Below are positions 1 to 5,492 of a stretch of 5,492 nt of DNA, piece by piece. Location of the stretch: NCBI GenBank assembly GCA_030628225.1, contig DAOVRJ010000175.1:1-5492 (forward strand), in the 5' to 3' direction. Within the stretch, counting starts at the first letter, position 1; every line of letters starts with the position of its first letter. Source of the stretch: Candidatus Zixiibacteriota bacterium. Its GTDB lineage: Bacteria; SM23-81. The notes beneath the pieces are model-generated. The model ran no database searches, was not told where the DNA came from, and saw nothing but the letters and a program-made list of their open reading frames with translations. The position numbers were made by a program, and so were the translations under genes.

Positions 1-1
1 A

Positions 2-3000
2 GAGTCGGCATCGCCCTATGCGCCGGTGGTGGGGCTGCCGCTGACCTTCATCTCCGATATGGGCAGTATTTCGCCCCGCGAGGTGGAGAGCGATGGCGAT
101 GGTCAGGCTATAGCCGCCCTGACCAGCGAGCAAAATAGTGGGGTGGCCATCGTCCGAGTTGAGTACCGGACGGTCATCGTCGACTCGGTGATGGTGACTT
201 TTCGAGCTCTAAGCTTGACCCTCACCTCGGATCAAAGCTCCCTTCTGGCCGATGGTCAGGCCACCACCCAAGTCACAGCCCGACTGTTAAACTCTGAGGG
301 GAACCCGGTTTCCGGCGCCAGCGTGGAATTCACCACCGACCTGGGCAGCATCTCCTCCCCACATACTACCGGGGAAGATGGCCGGGCCACGGCTACCCTG
401 ACCAGCAGCACCAGTCCCGGAACCTGTAATATCGTGGCTCGTTTTGGGAGCAGTGTGTCTGATTCCCTGCCGGTGGAGTTCTCCTCCTACGACATCTCTG
501 TGGTGGCGGAGCCGACCAGTATTCTGGCCGACGGTGTGGAAAACTCTCAGATCACCGTCGTCCTGCGGGACGGGGAGGGACAGCCTCTATCCGGCGAGAG
601 CATCGAGCTGGCCACAGATCTGGGAGAGATCTCTCCTCAGGTGCTGGTCACCGACGCCGGCGGCAGTGGCCAGGCCTTCCTGACCAGCTTGGCCTCATCG
701 GTGGATACCCAGGCCGTGGTCACCGTCACCTTCAGGGAGAGCAGCAATCAGGTGTCGGTGTCCATGAGGGGGATACAGATCAGCTTGTCGGCGGACCCGA
801 CGACCATCGTGGCCAACGGAACCAGCGCCGCCACGGTGACGGCGAACCTTCAGGAAACTACATCAGATCTTCCCCTATCCAGCAGGAAGGTCGTTTTTGA
901 GACCAATCTGGGGACCATCACGGAGGAGGTCCTGACCAACAGCTGGGGGCAGGCTACGGCCACCCTGCTCAGCGACGTTTTCTCGGGCACGGCCACGGTC
1001 ACTGTCCATTACGGTGCCACCCTGACTCAGAGCACGCAGGTGGAATTTCTGACCACTGACGTAAATCAGGTTTCTCTGGAGACGGGCCAGGATGAGCTGC
1101 TGGCCGATGGGGAGAGCCAGACGACCTTGACGGCCACGGTCACCGACGCCGATGACCAGCCCATCGAGAACGTAGCCGTGAGCTTTGAGTGCCAGACAGG
1201 CACCATTACGCCATTGGCCACCACCAATTCTCTGGGGCAAGCCAAGGCCACTTTTACCAGTCCTCCGGCCGTTGACGATCAGGCCGTGAGCTTCTCCGCC
1301 AGCGTGGGCTCTGTGGCAGGGGAGACCGCGATTTCTCTGAAAGGGGTGACCTTCAGCATTACGGGTCTTGAGCAGGAGGTCTTGGCCGATGGCGTTAGCA
1401 CAACCACGGTCATTGCCGAGATCAAGGAGACTACCAGCGGGCTGCCGCTTGTAGATCGAACTGTCAACTTCCGCTGTTTCAACGATCTGGATGGGGACGG
1501 CCTCCAGGACGGCGGCGAGGTCAGCCTGGGACAGATTGAAGCCAGCGGCATCACCGATGCCAGTGGTCAGGCCCGGGTGAATCTTTGCAGCGAGGCTTCT
1601 ACCACGGATTTAGAAGCGACTATCCGGGCTGAGACCGAGGCCGGTCTGGTGGATACGGCCAGTCTCTCCTTCATCGGGCTGGTGCTGGAGATGACCGCGG
1701 ATCCCTCCAGCATTGTGGCCAACGGGGTGAGCACCTGTACCATCACGGTGACCCTCAGGGAGAACAACCGGGGATATGGGGTTCCCGGCAAAACGATCGA
1801 TTTCTCAACGAATTTGGGCGAATTCTCAGAACAGCAGGGCACTACAGATGAATATGGACAGGTGGCGATCATATTGATGAGCTCCACCAGCGCCGGGGCG
1901 GCCCTGATCTCGGCCACCTATGGAAATACCATATCCCAGACCACCACTGTGAGTTTCACCGCTGTGGAGGCGGCCGTTGTCCAGGTGCAGCCCCAGGCCG
2001 ACAACATGCGCGCCGATGGGGTAGCCTCCACCATCATCGATGTCTCGGTGGTTGACGCCGATGCCAACCCCATCGTCGATCTGCCGGTGAGTTTCCAAAC
2101 CACCGTGGGGACCATCGACTCGCCGGTTCTCACAGATGATCAAGGTCAGGCTCAGACCACCTTGACCAGTGCTCCCAGTGGCGTGGACACGGTAGCCCTG
2201 GTGACAGTGACGGTGGGATCGGTCGTCGAGACGGTGGATATCACCTTGAGGGGTGTCTCTCTGGACCTCTCTTTTCTGCCCACAAGCCTTCTGGCCGATG
2301 GAATCAGCTCGGCTACGGTCACCGCCCTGTACCAGGAGGTCACCACCGGTGTTCCCATCATCGGGGATACCATCCGGTTCATAAGTTTCGAGGACCTGGA
2401 TGAAGATGGTGTTCTGGATGGGGGGGAGAACCTGTTGGGCTCGGTCACCCCCAAGGCCATAACCGATGCCGGTGGTCAGGCAGTGGTGACTTTTATGAGC
2501 TCGGCGGACAGCATCTATCGCCTGGCCACCATCCGGGCGGCCACTGCCGTGGACATCGCCCAAAGCGCCACCGTCGAGGTCTTCGGCGTGCAGTTGGATG
2601 TGACGGCGGGCGAGAGCTCTATCGTGGCTAACGGGAGCAGCACCACAGGGATCGTGGCCACCCTCACGGCCCAGGGAGAGGAGGGGGCCAGTGGGGCCAT
2701 CGAGAGCAAGTTCGTCGAGTTCGAGACGAATTTAGGCTCTCTGAGCCCGGAGAGCGGCACAACCGGGGCCACGGGCCAGGTGCACATCACCCTGACCAGC
2801 AGTCCCTACCCGGGAACGGCCCTGATCACAGCGCGCTATGGTTCCGACATCGCCAAGACGGTCAATGTGGTTTACACGGCCAGCGTTCCCGACTCCATCA
2901 TCCTTGGCGCAGATCCACCCATCATACCTGCCGATGGGGTCTCCACCTCGGAGATCACGGCCAACGTCATCGATGCCAATCACAATCCTGTCTCCGACGG

Positions 3001-4537
3001 CACCCTGGTGACCTTTGAGACCTCGGCCGGCATGATCACCGAGGCCGATGTGACCACCGGGGGAGTGGCCCATGCCACCCTGGTCAGCAGCACCACACCA
3101 CAGCAGGTGACCATCACAGCCCAGGCCATGCTGCCGGACAGCGGGTTCATCACCTCCAGTCCTCTGCTGCTGACCCTGACGCCTAATGAGGCGGCCTCTA
3201 TCATTTTGAGCACAGATGCGGACACCATCCTGGCCGATGGCTCCTCTACGACGACGGTGACGGCTGAGGTCTTGGACGTGTACGGGAATCCCATGTCCTC
3301 CGGGCAGGAAGTTACTTTTCTGACCTCCCTGGGCTCCATCACTGAATATGCCTACACCGATACCCTGGGCATCGCCGAGGCCATCCTGACCGCTGGAACG
3401 AACACCGGCATGGCCACGATCTCGGTCTCGGCCTCGCAGGCCAACGCCTACACGGAGGTTTATTTCACCTCCGGCCAGGCCTCCAACGTCGTTTTGGTAT
3501 CGGTCTCCGCCTGTTCCATCGGCGTTCAGGGATCCGGTGATAACGAGACCTCCACCCTCACCTTCGAGGTCCGGGACAATACCGGAACTCCTCTGGACAT
3601 CAGCCAGCAGGTGACCGTGGATTTCGAGATCGTGGGCAGCGCCGCAGGAGGAGAGTTTCTGGAACCAATCTCAGATCTGACCGACGCTATCGGCCGGGTG
3701 CAGACCACTCTGAACAGTGGGACAACGGCCAAGACCGTGAAGGTGAAGGCCACCATCACCAGTTTGAGCATTTCCTCTGAGGCGATCAGCATCGCCATTC
3801 ACGGAGGTCCGCCGGATGTGGACCATTTTAGCGTAGTTCCCCAGCACAAGAACTTCGCTGGCTGGGTGACCTATGGCCTGCAGAACGCCATCACAGCCTT
3901 TGTCGGCGACCAGTACGGGAACCCGGTGCCCGAGGGCACTTCGGTTTATTTCTCCTCCACCGGTGGGATCGTCGAGGGCTCGGCCACCACCGATGCCCTT
4001 GGCCAGGCTAGCGTTACCCTTCTTTCAGCGGATCCGCTGCCGGTATCCACGGCCCTGGATCCCTCCACCGGCTACACCAGCAACGTTTCAAGCTACTGTG
4101 ATTTTACCAGTCCCAAGAACGGGGACGGGCAGGCCATTGTCTTCGCCCAGACCATCGATCGACTGGGAGATCCCATCTGGACCTCGACGCGAACGGTTTT
4201 CTCCGGGCACTCGGCCATTCTCAACGTGAGTCCTACCTCCTTTGCCGTGCCAAATGGTGGGTCACAGACATTTACCTTCTTGGTTCACGATGTCAACGGC
4301 AACCCCATGACCGCGGGGACGAGCATCTCGGTGAGCGCCTCCGTCGGGAGCGTTGTGGGAGATGTGAACGTGACCCTTCCAGACACGCAATCGGCAGGAT
4401 GGACCAGCTTTTCCTTCCTGCTCATGGACGATGACAGCGTCGATACCGATCCCGCGGAGATCTGCGTGTTGACCATATCTGTCACCAGTGCCAATAACGG
4501 AAATGCCAGCGCCATTATAATGGGAACCGTAGATTAA
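2..4537 (+). CDS. Giant invasin/intimin-like protein with tandem Big_1 Ig-like domains (5' end missing)
   Basis: The frame is open from the first complete codon at position 2 to TAA at 4535-4537 and encodes 1511 residues. The GTG at 26 is not a credible start: the codons before it (ESASPYAP) already belong to an Ig-like domain cut by the window edge, and no ribosome site precedes it. Residues 70-1158 are eleven tandem repeats with the hallmarks of bacterial Ig-like domain 1: L/IADG or IVANG, then T-x-T strands, a G-x-P-L/V loop, F-x-T-x-x-G-x-I, T-x-x-x-G-x-A and T-L-T-S. Residues 1159-1511 form a diverged C-terminal module. The protein is rich in Thr, Ser, Val and Ala, poor in Lys, with scattered single Cys. 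Such proteins usually form extended rods outside the cell for adhesion or surface-layer roles; that role is inferred from family, and no ligand can be named. No LPXTG, hydrophobic C-terminal helix or other anchor is visible. The N-terminus, where a signal peptide or intimin-type barrel would lie, is outside the window. Confidence 0.93.
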   Translation, partial: ESASPYAPVVGLPLTFISDMGSISPREVESDGDGQAIAALTSEQNSGVAIVRVEYRTVIVDSVMVTFRALSLTLTSDQSSLLADGQATTQVTARLLNSEGNPVSGASVEFTTDLGSISSPHTTGEDGRATATLTSSTSPGTCNIVARFGSSVSDSLPVEFSSYDISVVAEPTSILADGVENSQITVVLRDGEGQPLSGESIELATDLGEISPQVLVTDAGGSGQAFLTSLASSVDTQAVVTVTFRESSNQVSVSMRGIQISLSADPTTIVANGTSAATVTANLQETTSDLPLSSRKVVFETNLGTITEEVLTNSWGQATATLLSDVFSGTATVTVHYGATLTQSTQVEFLTTDVNQVSLETGQDELLADGESQTTLTATVTDADDQPIENVAVSFECQTGTITPLATTNSLGQAKATFTSPPAVDDQAVSFSASVGSVAGETAISLKGVTFSITGLEQEVLADGVSTTTVIAEIKETTSGLPLVDRTVNFRCFNDLDGDGLQDGGEVSLGQIEASGITDASGQARVNLCSEASTTDLEATIRAETEAGLVDTASLSFIGLVLEMTADPSSIVANGVSTCTITVTLRENNRGYGVPGKTIDFSTNLGEFSEQQGTTDEYGQVAIILMSSTSAGAALISATYGNTISQTTTVSFTAVEAAVVQVQPQADNMRADGVASTIIDVSVVDADANPIVDLPVSFQTTVGTIDSPVLTDDQGQAQTTLTSAPSGVDTVALVTVTVGSVVETVDITLRGVSLDLSFLPTSLLADGISSATVTALYQEVTTGVPIIGDTIRFISFEDLDEDGVLDGGENLLGSVTPKAITDAGGQAVVTFMSSADSIYRLATIRAATAVDIAQSATVEVFGVQLDVTAGESSIVANGSSTTGIVATLTAQGEEGASGAIESKFVEFETNLGSLSPESGTTGATGQVHITLTSSPYPGTALITARYGSDIAKTVNVVYTASVPDSIILGADPPIIPADGVSTSEITANVIDANHNPVSDGTLVTFETSAGMITEADVTTGGVAHATLVSSTTPQQVTITAQAMLPDSGFITSSPLLLTLTPNEAASIILSTDADTILADGSSTTTVTAEVLDVYGNPMSSGQEVTFLTSLGSITEYAYTDTLGIAEAILTAGTNTGMATISVSASQANAYTEVYFTSGQASNVVLVSVSACSIGVQGSGDNETSTLTFEVRDNTGTPLDISQQVTVDFEIVGSAAGGEFLEPISDLTDAIGRVQTTLNSGTTAKTVKVKATITSLSISSEAISIAIHGGPPDVDHFSVVPQHKNFAGWVTYGLQNAITAFVGDQYGNPVPEGTSVYFSSTGGIVEGSATTDALGQASVTLLSADPLPVSTALDPSTGYTSNVSSYCDFTSPKNGDGQAIVFAQTIDRLGDPIWTSTRTVFSGHSAILNVSPTSFAVPNGGSQTFTFLVHDVNGNPMTAGTSISVSASVGSVVGDVNVTLPDTQSAGWTSFSFLLMDDDSVDTDPAEICVLTISVTSANNGNASAIIMGTVD
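773..1678 (+). repeat. First three-domain unit (X-Y-Z type domains R3, R4, R5)
   Basis: This 906-base block contains one domain of each sub-type. X (R3) has IVANG, F-x-T-N-L-G and a T-A-T-V-T-V-x-Y-G strand. Y (R4) has a V-D-D-Q-A-V-S strand and ends in I-S-L-K-G. Z (R5) has K-E-T-T-S-G-L-P-L, an acidic insertion and an A-T-I-R-A strand. The same order and nearly the same lengths recur in the next block, so a three-domain segment was probably duplicated as one unit. Confidence 0.7.
1484..1519 (+). other. EF-hand/dockerin-like calcium loop in R5
   Basis: Residues 495-506 read DLDGDGLQDGGE. Acidic residues sit at loop positions 1, 3, 5, 9 and 12 with Gly at 6, the spacing of canonical EF-hand, dockerin and thrombospondin type 3 calcium loops. 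It lies within an insertion after the strand N-F-R-C-F that makes this domain longer than its neighbours. Calcium binding is inferred from the motif alone; no flanking EF-hand helices are evident. Confidence 0.68.
1679..2587 (+). repeat. Second three-domain unit (X-Y-Z type domains R6, R7, R8)
   Basis: This 909-base block repeats the X-Y-Z order of the preceding block. R7 and R4 are both 95 residues, and R8 and R5 are both 111. R7 ends in I-T-L-R-G like R4, and R8 has the acidic insertion and A-T-I-R-A strand of R5. R9 (2588-2881) then begins another X-type domain, with IVANG and F-E-T-N-L-G, after which the order breaks down. Silent and amino acid divergence between the blocks is high. Confidence 0.7.
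2393..2428 (+). other. EF-hand/dockerin-like calcium loop in R8
   Basis: Residues 798-809 read DLDEDGVLDGGE, again matching DxDxDGxxDxxE exactly. It starts 909 bases after the equivalent loop in R5 and sits at the same place in the domain. All loop ligand positions are kept although the surrounding residues differ, which suggests selection on metal binding or on rigidity of this insertion. Confidence 0.68.
3476..4534 (+). other. Diverged C-terminal module of the Ig-like protein
   Basis: Three units follow the regular array. Residues 1159-1269 form a longer Ig-like unit that lacks the ADG motif and ends near I-H-G-G. Residues 1270 to about 1405 begin with a segment rich in aromatic residues (N-F-A-G-W-V-T-Y-G-L), then a very typical Big_1 core (GDQYGNPVPEG, then TTDALGQASVTLLS), then an insertion containing N-G-D-G-Q and A-Q-T-I-D. 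Residues 1406-1511 carry N-V-S-P-T-S-F-A-V-P-N-G-G, a D-V-N-G-N-P core and an acidic stretch MDDDSVDTD before ending in G-T-V-D. The last residues are not an LPXTG signal, a hydrophobic anchor or a terminal aromatic beta-signal. This could be the distal tip or a capping and assembly domain; which one cannot be told from sequence. Confidence 0.6.
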
Positions 4538-4540
4538 GGA
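4536..4540 (+). promoter_or_regulatory. Possible ribosome site for an alternative GTG start
   Basis: AAGGA overlaps the last two bases of the upstream TAA stop and lies 7 bases before GTG at 4548. That start would add 15 residues, including several Arg and Lys, to the barrel protein's signal peptide. The overlap with the stop would suit translational coupling to the adhesin gene. Confidence 0.35.
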
Positions 4541-4580
4541 AAGCAAAGTGCGGACGGCGACAGGTTATAAACATTTTCGA

Positions 4581-4585
4581 AAGGA
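4581..4585 (+). promoter_or_regulatory. Ribosome binding site of the barrel gene
   Basis: AAGGA, within gaaaggaaac, lies 7 bases upstream of ATG at 4593. The spacing is ideal, and the resulting protein begins with a compact signal peptide, so this start is preferred over the GTG at 4548. Confidence 0.7.
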
Positions 4586-4592
4586 AACAGCC

Positions 4593-4661
4593 ATGTGCAA
4601 ATCGTCTTTATGGTTGGCTCTGGGGTTGGTGATGCTCCTGTTGAGCACGTCGGCTCAAGCG
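4593..4661 (+). other. Sec-type signal peptide of the barrel protein
   Basis: It encodes residues 1-23, with a short n-region containing Lys3, a Leu/Val/Met-rich core and a c-region S-T-S-A-Q-A fitting the A-x-A rule for signal peptidase I. Cys2 is too near the start to be a lipobox, and no Cys follows the core, so a lipoprotein is unlikely. Confidence 0.85.
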
Positions 4662-5360
4662 TACACCATCGGCAATCCCGTGGGCGCCACCGGATCGGGC
4701 AAGCTGGTCATGAGCCTTGAATATGAATATCAGGACAGACAACTGCCCGGAAATCTGCCCACCGAGTCGATGCGCTATCTGGCCAAAGCGAGCTACGGGC
4801 TGACCTGTTGGCTGGATCTTTTCGCTAAGGGTGGAGCAGCTGATCTGGAGATCCCTATGCACGAGGTTACTTTCACCAGCGACCAGAAATTTGCCTGGGG
4901 GGCCGGAGCACGAGCTACCCTTCTGCGATTGCCCATCTGGAGAGCTGAGGTTTTCTCCTGCGGCCAGATATTCAACTACCACAGTCGAGGCCGGGTAGAC
5001 CAGAAGGTGACTGATTCTCCTCAGACATGGACCAGGTCTCTGAACAGCAAATATATCTGGTGGGAATACGGTGGATCTCTGGGCATCAAGGCCCGTCAGG
5101 GAGCCGTCTGGCCGTATGTGGGTGTTGACATCTCCTATGTGGAGGGTGAGAAAAGTACCACCCAGTACAATATCTTCTCTTACGGAACCGTTTACGGAGG
5201 AGCAAGAAGCGACAATTTCAGCAGCGATAATCTTGTTTACAGCGGATTCGGTGGACTTGATATTTCCCTGCCCCTCAGATACAAGCTGTCGTTTGAGATC
5301 AGGGGCGTCAACAGGGATGAAATTTCCTTTTCCGTTGGCGTCAGTCAGAGATCGCCATAA
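4593..5360 (+). CDS. Exported outer-membrane beta-barrel protein, family not recognised
   Basis: The product has 255 residues from the ATG preceded by AAGGA. Residues 1-23 are a signal peptide: Lys3, a hydrophobic core at 6-17, and A-Q-A before Tyr24. The mature part alternates polar and hydrophobic residues in about ten strands, roughly 37-47, 60-70, 72-87, 99-113, 116-131, 153-168, 172-186, 213-227, 230-242 and 244-252, separated by Gly/Asn/Ser/Asp-rich turns. Aromatic residues cluster at strand ends (W156-W157, Y159, W173-Y175), as in lipid-facing girdles. This pattern and length suit a small barrel of the OmpA/opacity-protein size class, but I recognise no specific family. The usual C-terminal aromatic is missing; the chain ends V-S-Q-R-S-P. 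The gene starts 55 bases after the adhesin stop, has no visible promoter of its own, and is followed by a strong terminator, so it is probably the last gene of a shared transcript. It could help place the Ig-like protein on the surface; that is inferred from position only. Confidence 0.82.
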   Translation: MCKSSLWLALGLVMLLLSTSAQAYTIGNPVGATGSGKLVMSLEYEYQDRQLPGNLPTESMRYLAKASYGLTCWLDLFAKGGAADLEIPMHEVTFTSDQKFAWGAGARATLLRLPIWRAEVFSCGQIFNYHSRGRVDQKVTDSPQTWTRSLNSKYIWWEYGGSLGIKARQGAVWPYVGVDISYVEGEKSTTQYNIFSYGTVYGGARSDNFSSDNLVYSGFGGLDISLPLRYKLSFEIRGVNRDEISFSVGVSQRSP

Positions 5361-5376
5361 GATTTTTTCCGGTAGC

Positions 5377-5411
5377 AACGCCGCGGAAAGGTATTCCGCG
5401 GCGTTTTTTTT
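5377..5411 (+). terminator. Strong intrinsic terminator
   Basis: The arm aacgccgcggaa (5377-5388) pairs perfectly with ttccgcggcgtt (5394-5405) around the 5-base loop aggta. The 12-bp stem has a G+C-rich middle and runs into eight T residues at 5404-5411. It begins 17 bases after the barrel gene's stop. The left side lacks an A-run, so it should act only on rightward transcripts. Confidence 0.93.
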
Positions 5412-5412
5412 A

Positions 5413-5441
5413 TTGACAGAGCGGTTGCCTTTTCGTACTAT
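5413..5441 (+). promoter_or_regulatory. Sigma70-type promoter reading out of the window
   Basis: A perfect TTGACA -35 box (5413-5418) is followed after exactly 17 bases by TACTAT (5436-5441), a 4 of 6 match to TATAAT. Transcription would start near 5448. The T-run of the preceding terminator lies just upstream of the -35 box and could serve as an AT-rich UP-like element. The gene it serves is beyond the right edge. Confidence 0.75.
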
Positions 5442-5492
5442 GTGAGAGGTTCAGCTCCCAGAGTTCGTATTCCGGGGGTTGTGGTTGGATAA
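5442..5492 (+). other. Predicted leader of the next transcript, no gene visible
   Basis: These 51 bases follow the -10 box. ATG at 5440 and GTG at 5481 both meet a stop within four codons, and there is no convincing ribosome site. No complete tRNA arm pattern is seen. It is probably an untranslated leader or the start of an RNA gene cut by the window edge. Confidence 0.4.

Larger units (their letters stand above)
209..3475 (+). repeat. Tandem array of eleven Big_1 Ig-like domain repeats
   Basis: Protein-level repeats, each one Ig-like domain. Approximate nucleotide boundaries: R1 209-487, R2 488-772, R3 773-1060, R4 1061-1345, R5 1346-1678, R6 1679-1969, R7 1970-2254, R8 2255-2587, R9 2588-2881, R10 2882-3184, R11 3185-3475. 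A partial domain (R0) occupies 2-208. Most are 93-101 residues; R5 and R8 are both 111 because of an inserted acidic loop. The best-conserved DNA is the ADG region, with ctggccgatgg or a near match around 245, 523, 1098, 1380, 2290 and 3230. Elsewhere the repeats have diverged strongly at the DNA level, so the array is old rather than freshly amplified. Domain edges are placed by eye at the start of the first beta strand and may be off by a few residues. Confidence 0.88.

Noticed and set aside
26-28. GTG as the true start of the large protein
   Set aside because: The codons before it are open and already encode part of an Ig-like domain, no ribosome site precedes it, and the sequence that follows lacks a signal peptide.
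1826-2563. Antisense reading frame of 245 residues inside the Ig-like array
   Set aside because: The opposite strand encodes clear Big_1 domains. The antisense product is low-complexity, rich in Gly, His and Asp, as expected from complementing repeated Ala/Thr/Val codons.
209-3475. CRISPR array or non-coding tandem repeat
   Set aside because: The repeats are 279-333 bases long, lie wholly in one reading frame and are conserved at protein rather than DNA level.
3873-4229. Same-strand frame of 118 residues in another phase
   Set aside because: It is Pro/Arg/Ser-rich with no motif, and the overlapping main frame carries a well-conserved Ig-like core at the same place.
4538-4592. Promoter or terminator between the two genes
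   Set aside because: No stable hairpin with a T-run and no -35/-10 pair at sensible spacing is visible; only ribosome sites are found.
4608-5378. Antisense reading frame of 256 residues covering the barrel gene
   Set aside because: It lies opposite a gene with a signal peptide, good ribosome site and barrel pattern. Its own product shows no domain or signal, and its 5' end overlaps the terminator hairpin.
5442-5492. Truncated tRNA after the promoter
   Set aside because: The gagttcgtattc stretch faintly resembles a T-loop, but there is no matching 5-bp stem, acceptor arm or anticodon arm in the available bases.

Overview
The window holds the 3' part of one very large surface-protein gene, then a small outer-membrane barrel gene, a strong terminator and a promoter that fires out of the window. 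All genes read on the + strand. The DNA looks G+C-rich, ribosome sites are AAGGA-type, and the second gene encodes a signal peptide followed by a beta-barrel pattern. This points to a diderm (Gram-negative type) bacterium, probably environmental. I cannot name a phylum from this window.

Positions 2-4537 are an open frame that runs in from the left edge. The 1511 visible residues are a tandem array of invasin/intimin-type (Big_1) immunoglobulin-like domains: a partial one, eleven clear ones of about 93-111 residues, and a distinct C-terminal module of three more diverged units. The array has a higher-order order. Three sub-types (here X, Y, Z) recur as X-Y-Z, with two successive three-domain units of 906 and 909 bases. 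Both Z domains carry a perfect 12-residue DxDxDGxxDxxE calcium-type loop. No LPXTG, transmembrane anchor or other C-terminal sorting signal is visible, and the N-terminus lies outside the window.

Positions 4593-5360 encode a 255-residue exported protein with about ten predicted amphipathic beta strands, probably an outer-membrane barrel. It begins within 55 bases of the adhesin stop and is probably cotranscribed with it. A simple reading is a two-gene surface module, a long Ig-like fibre plus a partner barrel, but no direct link between the two proteins can be seen.

Positions 5377-5411 form a 12-bp perfect hairpin followed by eight T residues, the end of the transcription unit. Only one base separates the T-run from TTGACA, followed after 17 bases by TACTAT, so the next transcription unit starts immediately. 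The last 50 bases hold no coding frame I can support.
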